Below, piece after piece: positions 1 through 6,499 of a DNA stretch of 9,920 nt. This DNA is from Thermoanaerobaculaceae bacterium. Lineage in GTDB: Bacteria; Acidobacteriota; UBA4820. The stretch lies in NCBI GenBank assembly GCA_012798145.1, contig JAAZNT010000163.1, forward strand, positions 1 through 9,920. The letters run 5' to 3'. The stretch's first letter is position 1; every line of letters begins with the position of its first letter. Under the pieces are notes generated by a model. It saw only the letters and a program-made list of their open reading frames with translations, was not told where the DNA came from and made no database searches. Both the position numbers and the translations under genes were made by a program.

Positions 1-1911
1 ATAAAGAACATTGTCTCAACATCAGCGGTGGAAGTCAGCGGGGAAAATGCAGAAGCGGTAATTCGTGGTTTTATAATTAAAATTCAGGAAACCCAAGATC
101 CTTCAGAACAGCGCTCAATTGTTCAGGATCTTTATGATGACTGTCTCTCTTTTGGTTTAAACCCCTCTCCCGATATAGCGGAAATTTTTCTTGCGATGGC
201 TATTCAGTCAAAGCAAAAGGGGGATCTTGAGGGCTTCAGCAGGTATCTTGATTATGGACTTATGTTTGACCAGAAAAATCCCGCCATCCATCAAGCCCTT
301 GCGACAGTAACTCTTGAAAACAAGGGGCTTTTGTCGTTTGAGTATTTTTTTCAAGCATTTGCTGGATGGCTCTATTCTTTCACTAACTTTGAAAGCAGAT
401 ATGTTGCTCTTGCCAACCTTGCGCTCTGGGTTAGAACATTCAGTTTCTTTCTTCTTGCGGTTATATCAGTCATTTTGTTTATAAGATACAATTCGCTTGT
501 TCGCCACGATGTAGAGGAGAAACTTCAATGGGACGATGAAAAACTAAAAAAGACAGCAGGTTATCTTTTACTTTTTTTACCCTCTATAATTTTGCTTTCA
601 GGTTATTGGCTTGTTGTCTATTGGGCGTCGATTTTCTTAATTTACGCCAGATGGCAGGAAAAAATAATAACGATTTTATCTGTTTTGCTCTTCCTTGTTT
701 CCGGGATGCTTTCCCTTAATCTCCAGCATGAGCTTTTCCTTTCAATGTATCCGCCCCATTTTTCAAATGTAAGATGTTATTCAAACAGGATTGACATCGG
801 CCCCGATATGATTCTTACATCTCATACTGACCCTAACGATCCCCTTTCAGACACATATACTTTTGTTCTTGCCAACAGGTATCTTCTTCATAGAAGCTAT
901 GTTCAGGCGGAAAAGCTTTATAGCGAACTTCTAACAAGGAAGCCAGATGATCCTTACATTATGAACAATCTTGGATGTCTCTATTTTTACCAGCAGAGGA
1001 TAGCCGAAGCGATCAACGAATGGAGCAAAGCAATAGATGCAAAACCAAATTTGGCTGTGGCCTATCTCAACAGGTCTTTAGGGAAGAACAAACAATTTGA
1101 TTTTGAAGGAGCAAAAGAGGATCAGGATAAATGCCGCTCTTTAGATCCTGTTTTATATCAGCAATTTACAGAAACTCAGATTGACGAATTAATTCCCCTT
1201 CCATATTATCCTTCCCTCGAATCCACAAGAACTATGGCACTGGAACAATTCAAGCATTTCAACAAAAGTCTTCAAGGTCCTTTAAAACCTACTCAATCAA
1301 AAGTTGCCCTGTTGTATAGGCCTGCATTTTCTATTGGAACAATCGTTTTCTTCGGAGCAGCTCTCTTTACTTTGATGACAAAAAAGAGGGAAAAATTCGC
1401 AAGGGCTTGCTATAAATGTGGCAGGGCGTATTGCTCCCTTTGCAAGACCTCACTGGAGTTTGAATCATTTTGCGGGCAGTGTGTCCATCTTTACATAAAA
1501 CAAGATGGCGTTTCTCCCCAAGCGCGCATCCAGAAAAACTATGAAGTTGAAGTTTTTAACAAAAAAGGAAAGATTATAAGGGCAGTTCTTGCGCTTCTTT
1601 CTCCCGGAGCGGGACATATTTGGGAAGGGCACATTTCTTCCGGTTTTGTCATTTTGATTTTATGGCTTGCCTTTTTATCCGGCTTTGTTTCAAGGATTTT
1701 TTCCTATCCGATGCCTTTTGCCGCTGTGGGAGGAGCTACTCATAGCGCTTATAATTTCATAGCGATTTTGTTTATGGTTGTTTTGTGGTTCCTTTTTGGA
1801 CTTGCAAAGGCTCTGTCAAGACAAACAGCCAATATTAGTTTATTGAGGAGGAAAATATGGCTCTTACGGGAACACTCGGAGATTTTCCTGTTCCAGATAT
1901 ACTTCAATTGA
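1..1911 (+). CDS. Polytopic membrane protein with TPR repeats and a six-cysteine zinc-binding-like block (5' end open)
   Basis: Function unknown. The frame is open from base 1; the first start-type codon is GTG at 28, but no Shine-Dalgarno precedes it, so the true start is probably upstream and the gene is 5'-partial. Numbering from that GTG: a soluble helical region at about 1-125; hydrophobic segments at about 132-152, 176-206 and 212-232; TPR-like repeats at about 277-373 (pattern around NNLGCLYFYQQRIAEAINEW); a membrane segment at about 434-450; then CxxC pairs at C461/C464, C469/C472 and C482/C485, as in zinc-binding folds; then a Gly-rich SPGAGHIWEGH segment and hydrophobic stretches at about 536-555 and 575-592. 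TPRs normally bind proteins, so an assembly or scaffold role in the cytoplasmic membrane is plausible but inferred. The last 18 codons overlap the next gene, suggesting one operon. Coding status is secure; the role is not. Confidence 0.85.
   Translation: MKNIVSTSAVEVSGENAEAVIRGFIIKIQETQDPSEQRSIVQDLYDDCLSFGLNPSPDIAEIFLAMAIQSKQKGDLEGFSRYLDYGLMFDQKNPAIHQALATVTLENKGLLSFEYFFQAFAGWLYSFTNFESRYVALANLALWVRTFSFFLLAVISVILFIRYNSLVRHDVEEKLQWDDEKLKKTAGYLLLFLPSIILLSGYWLVVYWASIFLIYARWQEKIITILSVLLFLVSGMLSLNLQHELFLSMYPPHFSNVRCYSNRIDIGPDMILTSHTDPNDPLSDTYTFVLANRYLLHRSYVQAEKLYSELLTRKPDDPYIMNNLGCLYFYQQRIAEAINEWSKAIDAKPNLAVAYLNRSLGKNKQFDFEGAKEDQDKCRSLDPVLYQQFTETQIDELIPLPYYPSLESTRTMALEQFKHFNKSLQGPLKPTQSKVALLYRPAFSIGTIVFFGAALFTLMTKKREKFARACYKCGRAYCSLCKTSLEFESFCGQCVHLYIKQDGVSPQARIQKNYEVEVFNKKGKIIRAVLALLSPGAGHIWEGHISSGFVILILWLAFLSGFVSRIFSYPMPFAAVGGATHSAYNFIAILFMVVLWFLFGLAKALSRQTANISLLRRKIWLLREHSEIFLFQIYFN
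1845..1851 (+). promoter_or_regulatory. Strong ribosome binding site for the DUF4388 gene
   Basis: GAGGAGG lies 5 nt before the ATG at 1857, inside the coding sequence of the preceding gene. It fixes the start of the downstream gene and shows that the 55-nt gene overlap is used for initiation. Confidence 0.8.
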
Positions 1912-3104
1912 TCGCGCTTCAGAAAAAAACGGGCTACCTTACGCTGAAGGCAAGCGAAAATGAGGTGGTTACTGTCACATTTCTTGACGGAATGATTGTT
2001 GGCGCTGATTCTCTGAATAAAAGATTAGAAGAACGCCTTGGGCATGTTTTGACAAAAAGCGGGAAACTCACAAGGGAAGAATTAAGCAAAGCGCTTGAAA
2101 TTCAAAAAAGAACCGTGCAGAGGTTGGGTTATATTCTTGTTACGGAAGGGTTTATTGAAAAAGAAACATTGAAACAGGCGCTTGCAATTCAAATGCAGCA
2201 AACAATTTACAGACTGTTCAGATGGAAAACAGGGGAATACAATTTTCAGCCGCAGGAGCATGTTGATTGGGACAAAGACAATGTAGAGCCGATGAGCACA
2301 GAAAGCATAATGATGGAAGGGGTCAGAATTGTAGATGAATGGCCTCTTATTGAAAAAAAGATCCCCAATTTTGATGTTGTTTTTGAAAAAATTCCTCTTC
2401 CCCAGCCGCCAATTGTTGACGAGAGGGCGGAATCAATAGGTCTTGAAGAAGCATGGGATGCCTTTGGAGATTTCTCAGCTTCACACAAGAAAGAAAGCAA
2501 GAAAGCGTCAGACGGCGTGGTAAGACTTTCTCAAGATGAAATGGCTGTTTACCAAAAAGTCAATGGAATACTAACTGTTCAAGAATTGATAGACCATTGC
2601 GGCATGTCAGAATTTGACACCTGCAAAGCCCTTTTTGAACTTCTAAACAGACAATTGATAAAGAAAGTGGAGGCAGCTGTTTCTCCTGAAGAAGAAGAAG
2701 AAAAAATGCCCGTAAGAATGCTTCAAGGGCTGGGAATTGTTGCGCCATATATTCTAATTGTTTGGGTCATTCTTTCAGTTTTGCTTATACCTTTTCACCC
2801 TTTAGACCATTTCCCCTCCAAAATGAGTCCTTATGTTAAGGATCATCATGTTGTTGCAACAAGGATACTAATACACAAAGCAGAAAAAGGCGTTTGGATA
2901 TATCAAATTTTTAACGGAGACCTTCCCCCGTCTCTTGAAGGGGTTGCTGAAGAAGGAATCCTTCAGAACAAGGATTTGTACGACGCTTCGGGAAATCCGC
3001 TCATTTACGAATCAACAGAAGAGGGCTACACTCTTGCAGGCAAGAGCAGCGATGGAAATCTGATGGATGACCTAACATTATATTCTGTTAAATCAGGGGA
3101 TTAA
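1857..3104 (+). CDS. DUF4388 (PATAN-type) protein with winged-helix-like region, one TM helix and pseudopilin-like C-terminus
   Basis: The N-terminus (residues 1 to about 150; G5-L7-D9-F10, D14-Q17-L18, G26-L28, F42, G45) has the pattern of the DUF4388/PATAN domain found in bacterial signalling proteins linked to surface motility and two-component systems. Residues 225-272 (EMAVYQKVNG, then ELIDHCGMSEFDTCKAL) resemble the small winged-helix segment often following DUF4388. An acidic linker (about 277-283) leads to one hydrophobic helix at about 292-311. The last 100 residues contain a GDLPPSLEGV stretch, DLYDASGNPLIYE and a GYTLAGKSSDG end, resembling the globular part of GspG-type pseudopilins. 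With the N-terminus in the cytoplasm, that part would lie outside the membrane. Start ATG follows a strong GAGGAGG. It overlaps the upstream TPR gene and is probably cotranscribed. No terminator is visible before the csp promoter. Domain calls are from pattern memory; the cellular role is unknown. Confidence 0.85.
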   Translation: MALTGTLGDFPVPDILQLIALQKKTGYLTLKASENEVVTVTFLDGMIVGADSLNKRLEERLGHVLTKSGKLTREELSKALEIQKRTVQRLGYILVTEGFIEKETLKQALAIQMQQTIYRLFRWKTGEYNFQPQEHVDWDKDNVEPMSTESIMMEGVRIVDEWPLIEKKIPNFDVVFEKIPLPQPPIVDERAESIGLEEAWDAFGDFSASHKKESKKASDGVVRLSQDEMAVYQKVNGILTVQELIDHCGMSEFDTCKALFELLNRQLIKKVEAAVSPEEEEEKMPVRMLQGLGIVAPYILIVWVILSVLLIPFHPLDHFPSKMSPYVKDHHVVATRILIHKAEKGVWIYQIFNGDLPPSLEGVAEEGILQNKDLYDASGNPLIYESTEEGYTLAGKSSDGNLMDDLTLYSVKSGD

Positions 3105-3114
3105 GCATAGCGAT

Positions 3115-3143
3115 TTGACAAAACAGAAATTTTATGATATGTT
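3115..3143 (+). promoter_or_regulatory. Putative sigma-70-type promoter for the cold-shock gene
   Basis: A perfect -35 box TTGACA (3115-3120) is followed by a 17-nt spacer and a TATGTT -10 box (3138-3143, 4 of 6 matches). Transcription would begin near 3150, giving a T-rich leader of about 48 nt that ends in the AAGGAG ribosome binding site at 3186-3191. It sits directly after the stop of the preceding gene. Predicted only from consensus. Confidence 0.55.
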
Positions 3144-3197
3144 GTTAATGTTTCGTTAGTTTTTTGTAGTGTGTTTGTTTTTTTTAAGGAGTAGTAA

Positions 3198-3401
3198 ATG
3201 GCAGAAGGAAAAGTTAAGTGGTTTGATGAGAAAAAGGGTTATGGATTCATCACGACAGATGGTGGCAAGGATGTGTTTGTTCACTACAGCGCCATTCAGG
3301 GCGATGGGTTCAAAAAGTTGGTTGAGGGTGAAAGAGTCTCTTTTGAAGTAAAAGAGAGTCAAAAAGGGCCTCAGGCAGAAAAAGTAACGCATATTCGTTA
3401 A
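3198..3401 (+). CDS. Cold-shock domain protein (CspA family)
   Basis: A complete 67-residue single cold-shock domain, the usual length of bacterial Csp proteins. These five-stranded OB-fold proteins bind single-stranded RNA or DNA in the cytoplasm, acting as RNA chaperones and transcription antiterminators. The RNP1 motif is at residues 13-18 (KGYGFI) and RNP2 at 26-30 (VFVHY); the GKVKWF start and the conserved aromatics W8, F9, Y15, F17, F27, H29 and Y30 are all present. AAGGAG lies 6 nt before the ATG. The gene stands alone, with its own putative promoter and a strong intrinsic terminator 20 nt after the stop. Whether it is cold-induced or constitutive cannot be told; the leader is much shorter than the long regulatory leader of E. 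coli cspA. Family assignment is secure, but the paralogue letter cannot be assigned. Confidence 0.97.
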   Translation: MAEGKVKWFDEKKGYGFITTDGGKDVFVHYSAIQGDGFKKLVEGERVSFEVKESQKGPQAEKVTHIR

Positions 3402-3419
3402 ACCATAAAAAGACCTTTT

Positions 3420-3450
3420 AAAAGGGGGACCAAAAGGTCCCCCTTTTTTT
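3420..3450 (+). terminator. Rho-independent terminator of the cold-shock gene
   Basis: A perfect 12-bp stem (3420-3431 with 3436-3447, core GGGGGACC/GGTCCCCC) with an AAAA loop runs into seven T residues (3444-3450). It starts 18 nt after the csp stop codon and separates the csp unit from the downstream operon. A competing 8-bp pairing (3412-3419 GACCTTTT with 3432-3439 AAAAGGTC) overlaps it. Confidence 0.93.
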
Positions 3451-3472
3451 ATGCCCAAATAAAAAATTGAAC

Positions 3473-3501
3473 TTGAGATTTTTCTTAGTTAGATTTATCA
3501 T
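3473..3501 (+). promoter_or_regulatory. Putative promoter of the aroF-cysS-pyrRBC-radA operon
   Basis: TTGAGA (3473-3478, 5 of 6 matches to the -35 consensus), a 17-nt spacer and TATCAT (3496-3501, 5 of 6 matches to the -10 consensus) lie just downstream of the csp terminator. Transcription would start near 3508, leaving a leader of only about 24 nt before the ATG at 3532, too short for a terminator/antiterminator attenuator. An alternative, overlapping pair is TTGAAC (3467-3472) with TAGATT (3490-3495). Predicted only from consensus. Confidence 0.5.
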
Positions 3502-3531
3502 AACCTATTTGAAGGGATATTCTAAAAAAGA

Positions 3532-4548
3532 ATGGTAATTTTATTTGCAGAAAAGAGCAAACCCGCAGATATAGCAAAAGCGAAGAAGATTTTGGAAAAA
3601 GCGGAAGTGGATTTCATTTTTCAAAAATCGGGGAAAAACAGCGCTTTTGTGCTTCCTGCTTCTCTTTCCCAAAAGAAAATAGAAGAAATAAAAAAATTAG
3701 TTAAAGTTGAAGTAATTTTCTTAAATGAGAAACAGCCATTTCTTTCTTCTTTGCGCTATATTGAAAAGAGAAAAAAAATCAAAATTTTGAATTGGAAATG
3801 GGAAGAAGATCTGCTTTTTTTTGCCGTCGGACCTTGTGCGGTTGAAAACGAAAAAGTCCTTGAAACTATTGCAAAAACAGCAAAGAAATGCGGGGCAAAA
3901 ATTTTAAGAGGTGGCTCTTTCAAACCCAGAACAAGTCCCTATTCCTTTCAGGGACTTGGCGAAAAAGGATTAAAAATTCACAGAAAAATTTGCGACAAGT
4001 TTGAACTTTTTATGATGAGTGAGGTTCTTGACAGAAGCGATCTTCCACTTGTAAGCAGTTATTCTGACATAATTCAAATTGGCAGTAGGAATATGCAAAA
4101 TTTCCCACTTTTGAAAGCGGCAGGAAAACTAAATAAACCGGTTTTGCTAAAAAGAAATTTTGGCTCAACCAGGGAGGAGTTTCTGCTTGCGGCAGAATAT
4201 ATTCTAAGCGAAGGAAATGATAAGGTAATTCTTTGTGAAAGAGGTGTCAGAGTATTTAATCCTGCCGCAAAGAATGTTTTTGACCCGGCCTCTTTGCAAA
4301 AATTTAAAGAGGAAACTTGGCTTCCTGTTGTAGTTGATCCTTCCCATTCGGCGGGAGATTTTAGATATGTTGGGACAATAGCAAAATCAGCGATTGTTGC
4401 CGGGGCTGACGGGCTTATGATTGAAATTCATCCCGAACCCCAAAAAGCGTTTTCTGATGACCAGCAGGCGCTAACATTGAGTGATTTTGAAAAACTTGTT
4501 GCAGAATTGAAGAAAATATGTCAAGCGGTGGAAAAAAGGATTGAATAA
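3532..4548 (+). CDS. aroF: 3-deoxy-7-phosphoheptulonate (DAHP) synthase, type I-beta, with N-terminal regulatory domain
   Basis: Condenses phosphoenolpyruvate and erythrose 4-phosphate to DAHP, the first step of the shikimate pathway, in the cytoplasm. The 338-residue length and two-part layout (ferredoxin-like regulatory domain about 1-65, TIM barrel about 85-335) match the Thermotoga maritima enzyme. Visible signatures are GPCAVEN (99-105), RGGSFKPRTSPYSFQGLG (126-143), IQIGSRNMQNF, LLKRN (205-209), CERGVR (235-240), VDPSHS and the GADGLMIEIHPEP block. Expected metal ligands are C102, H272, E298 and D309, at the positions I recall for T. maritima; K131 is also present. The N-terminal domain suggests feedback control by aromatic amino acids, as in the Thermotoga type. 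Start: an in-frame TAA at 3523 makes ATG 3532 the first possible ATG; its Shine-Dalgarno (GAAGGG at 3511) is unusually far away. First gene of the operon; its stop overlaps the cysS start by 1 nt. The symbol follows common use for this family. Confidence 0.93.
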   Translation: MVILFAEKSKPADIAKAKKILEKAEVDFIFQKSGKNSAFVLPASLSQKKIEEIKKLVKVEVIFLNEKQPFLSSLRYIEKRKKIKILNWKWEEDLLFFAVGPCAVENEKVLETIAKTAKKCGAKILRGGSFKPRTSPYSFQGLGEKGLKIHRKICDKFELFMMSEVLDRSDLPLVSSYSDIIQIGSRNMQNFPLLKAAGKLNKPVLLKRNFGSTREEFLLAAEYILSEGNDKVILCERGVRVFNPAAKNVFDPASLQKFKEETWLPVVVDPSHSAGDFRYVGTIAKSAIVAGADGLMIEIHPEPQKAFSDDQQALTLSDFEKLVAELKKICQAVEKRIE

Positions 4549-5942
4549 TGCTCAGAATTTTTAACACATTAAGTAGAAAAGTTGAAGAATTTAAGCCCCT
4601 TGATTACCCGAAGGTAAAAATGTATTCCTGCGGGCCAACAGTTTATGATTATGCCCACATAGGAAACTTCAGGACTTTTGTCACTGTTGATTTTTTAAGA
4701 AGATATCTAAAATGGAAAAAATATGAAGTTTTGAGCGTTATGAATATAACCGACATAGACGACAAGACGATAAAAAAATCAAATGAAGAAGGAGTATCAT
4801 TAAAAGATGTAACTTTAAAATATGAAAACGCTTTTTTTGAAGATTTAGAAACGCTTAATTGTGTCAGATCAGATATACATCCGAGGGCGACTGAGCATAT
4901 TGAAGAGATGATTGAACTTTGCAAAGACCTTGAGAAAAAAGGTTTGACCTATATTTCACAAGGCTCTCTCTATTACAGAATATCAAATTTTGAAAAATAT
5001 GGCATTTTGAGCAAGATTGATAAAGAGGGCATCCTTGAGGGAGCAAGGATCGACAGCGATGAATACGAAAAGGAGTCAGCAAGGGATTTTGTCCTTTGGA
5101 AAGGGAAGAAAGAGGGAGAGCCATATTGGAGCAGTCCTTGGGGAGATGGGAGACCCGGGTGGCACCTTGAATGCTCTGCTATGAGCAAAAAATATCTTGG
5201 AGAAGTATTTGACATCCACACTGGTGGAGTTGACTTAATATTCCCACACCATGAAAACGAAATAGCCCAAAGTTGCGGGGCTACAGGGCTTGAGCCCGTC
5301 AAATACTGGTTTCATATTGAACACCTTCTTGTCAACGGGGAAAAGATGTCAAAATCAAAAGGCAATTTTTTTACATTAAGGGACTTACTTCAAAAAGGTT
5401 TTGACCCGATGGCTATAAGATTCCTGCTTTTGAGTGTTCCATACAGAAAAAGACTCAATTTCACTCTTGAGGGAATAGATTCTGCAAAAAGTTCAATAAA
5501 AAGAATAGAAAGTTTCAAGATTAGAATTGAGGATGAGAAAGAAAAATATCAAAATATAGAATCTCAATCCAATTTGGAGGAACTTAAAAACCACAAAAAA
5601 AGGTTTGAGGAAAGTCTTGAGGACGATCTCAACACAGCGGAAGCGCTGGGAGGCATTTTTGAATATATCAGAGAAGCGAACAGTTTGATGGACAAGGGGG
5701 AGTTTTCAAAAGAGGGAGTGAATTTGTCTTTTGAACTGCTTTCAGAATTTGAGGAGATTTTTGGAATATCTATTAGTAGAAGAGAAAGTTTGGAAAAAGA
5801 AGTTGAAAGAAAAATATTGGAAAGAGAGGAAGCAAGAAAAAAGAAAGATTTTGCTCTTGCTGATAAAATAAGAAACGAATTGAAGGAAAAAGGCGTTATC
5901 CTTGAAGACACGCCAAAGGGAGTAAGATGGAGGAAAGAATGA
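4548..5942 (+). CDS. cysS: Cysteinyl-tRNA synthetase
   Basis: Class I aminoacyl-tRNA synthetase charging tRNA-Cys with cysteine, using ATP, in the cytoplasm. Length (464 residues) is typical. The HIGH-type motif is HIGN at 37-40 after CGPTVYDYA, and the KMSKS loop is at 266-270. Zinc ligands that select cysteine are visible at C28, C209, H234 and E238, the same numbering as the E. coli enzyme as I recall it. The WHLECSAM and GGVDLIFPHHENEIAQS blocks are family hallmarks. The helical tRNA-binding tail (about 310-464) ends with the usual D-K-I-R-x-x-L-K-x-x-G-V-x-L-E-D pattern. ATG overlaps the DAHP synthase stop in a TAATG, with AAGGA 7 nt upstream, implying translational coupling. The 3' end contains the ribosome binding site and start of pyrR. 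No oddities in the catalytic residues. Confidence 0.98.
   Translation: MLRIFNTLSRKVEEFKPLDYPKVKMYSCGPTVYDYAHIGNFRTFVTVDFLRRYLKWKKYEVLSVMNITDIDDKTIKKSNEEGVSLKDVTLKYENAFFEDLETLNCVRSDIHPRATEHIEEMIELCKDLEKKGLTYISQGSLYYRISNFEKYGILSKIDKEGILEGARIDSDEYEKESARDFVLWKGKKEGEPYWSSPWGDGRPGWHLECSAMSKKYLGEVFDIHTGGVDLIFPHHENEIAQSCGATGLEPVKYWFHIEHLLVNGEKMSKSKGNFFTLRDLLQKGFDPMAIRFLLLSVPYRKRLNFTLEGIDSAKSSIKRIESFKIRIEDEKEKYQNIESQSNLEELKNHKKRFEESLEDDLNTAEALGGIFEYIREANSLMDKGEFSKEGVNLSFELLSEFEEIFGISISRRESLEKEVERKILEREEARKKKDFALADKIRNELKEKGVILEDTPKGVRWRKE
5929..5933 (+). promoter_or_regulatory. Ribosome binding site deciding the pyrR start
   Basis: GGAGG sits 5 nt before the ATG at 5939, which overlaps the cysS stop as ATGA. 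An in-frame ATG at 5927 is also possible (GGGAG at 5918-5922, 4 nt away), but it would place the better-spaced GGAGG inside the coding region and add four residues absent from typical PyrR proteins. Confidence 0.65.
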
Positions 5943-6490
5943 AACAAAAGGAGATCAAAAGAAAAGAAATTCTTGACGCCGGCGGAATTGCGAGATCTTT
6001 GTCCCGGCTTGCCCTTGAAATATTTGAAAGACAGCAGGGACAAAAAGATTTTGCTTTTATAGGAATCCAAAGAAGAGGCTTTCCTTTGGCAAAAAGAATC
6101 GCACAAAAACTTAAGGAGATGGAAAAACTTAACATAGAAGTCGGCGCTCTTGATATCAATCTTTACAGAGACGATTTTTCAACTGTTGGAACCGCTCCTG
6201 TTTTGAGAGGCACAAATGTTCCATTTACAGTGGAAGAAAAAACAATAATTTTGGTTGACGATGTTCTTTTTACAGGAAGAACCATTAGAGCAGCCCTTGA
6301 AGCGATAGTTGACATAGGCAGACCTAAAAAAGTTGAACTTGCTGTTTTTGTTGACAGAGGCCATAGAGAACTTCCCATCCAGGCGGACTATGTCGGGCTC
6401 TCCCTCAACACAAGACGGGAAGACCATGTTGAGCTTTATCTTACTGAAACTGACGGAAAAGACTCTTTGATACTTGAAAGCGGAAAATAG
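5939..6490 (+). CDS. pyrR: PyrR homologue: bifunctional pyr operon regulator / uracil phosphoribosyltransferase
   Basis: A type I phosphoribosyltransferase of 183 residues from ATG 5939 (187 if ATG 5927 is used). Family hallmarks are LDINLYRDDF (71-80), the PRPP-binding loop IILVDDVLFTGRT (103-115), the DIGRPKKVELAV block and VDRGHRELPIQADYVG (138-153). In Firmicutes, PyrR binds pyr mRNA in response to UMP and has uracil phosphoribosyltransferase activity. Here catalysis looks intact, but several positions linked to RNA binding in Bacillus subtilis differ: T18 is S22, H22 is L26, R146 is Q148 and K152 is L154; R141 is kept (R143). No leader space exists upstream (ATGA overlap with cysS) or before pyrB (9 nt). 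It may therefore act mainly as a salvage enzyme, or regulate elsewhere or through another mechanism. Identity as a PyrR family member is secure; the regulatory role is doubtful. Confidence 0.94.
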   Translation: MKQKEIKRKEILDAGGIARSLSRLALEIFERQQGQKDFAFIGIQRRGFPLAKRIAQKLKEMEKLNIEVGALDINLYRDDFSTVGTAPVLRGTNVPFTVEEKTIILVDDVLFTGRTIRAALEAIVDIGRPKKVELAVFVDRGHRELPIQADYVGLSLNTRREDHVELYLTETDGKDSLILESGK

Positions 6491-6499
6491 GAGAAAAAA

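Noticed and set aside
3169..3351. Plus-strand 60-codon frame starting before the cold-shock gene
   Set aside because: It overlaps csp in another frame and has no ribosome binding site of its own; the true frame has all Csp motifs.
3156..3458. Minus-strand 100-codon open frame across the cold-shock gene and its terminator
   Set aside because: It runs antisense through a clear Csp gene and through the terminator hairpin; the product is Phe/Leu-rich and resembles no known protein.
3532..4548. KDO-8-phosphate synthase
   Set aside because: The 338-residue length, N-terminal regulatory domain and the C102/H272/E298/D309 layout fit Thermotoga-type DAHP synthase better.
5927..5938. pyrR starting at ATG 5927
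   Set aside because: ATG 5939 has a better-spaced GGAGG, an ATGA overlap with cysS and a length closer to known PyrR proteins; 5927 remains possible.
5564..6106. Minus-strand 180-codon frame across the cysS/pyrR junction
   Set aside because: Ser/Phe/Leu-rich shadow of Lys/Glu-rich coding sequence on the plus strand; no recognisable motif.
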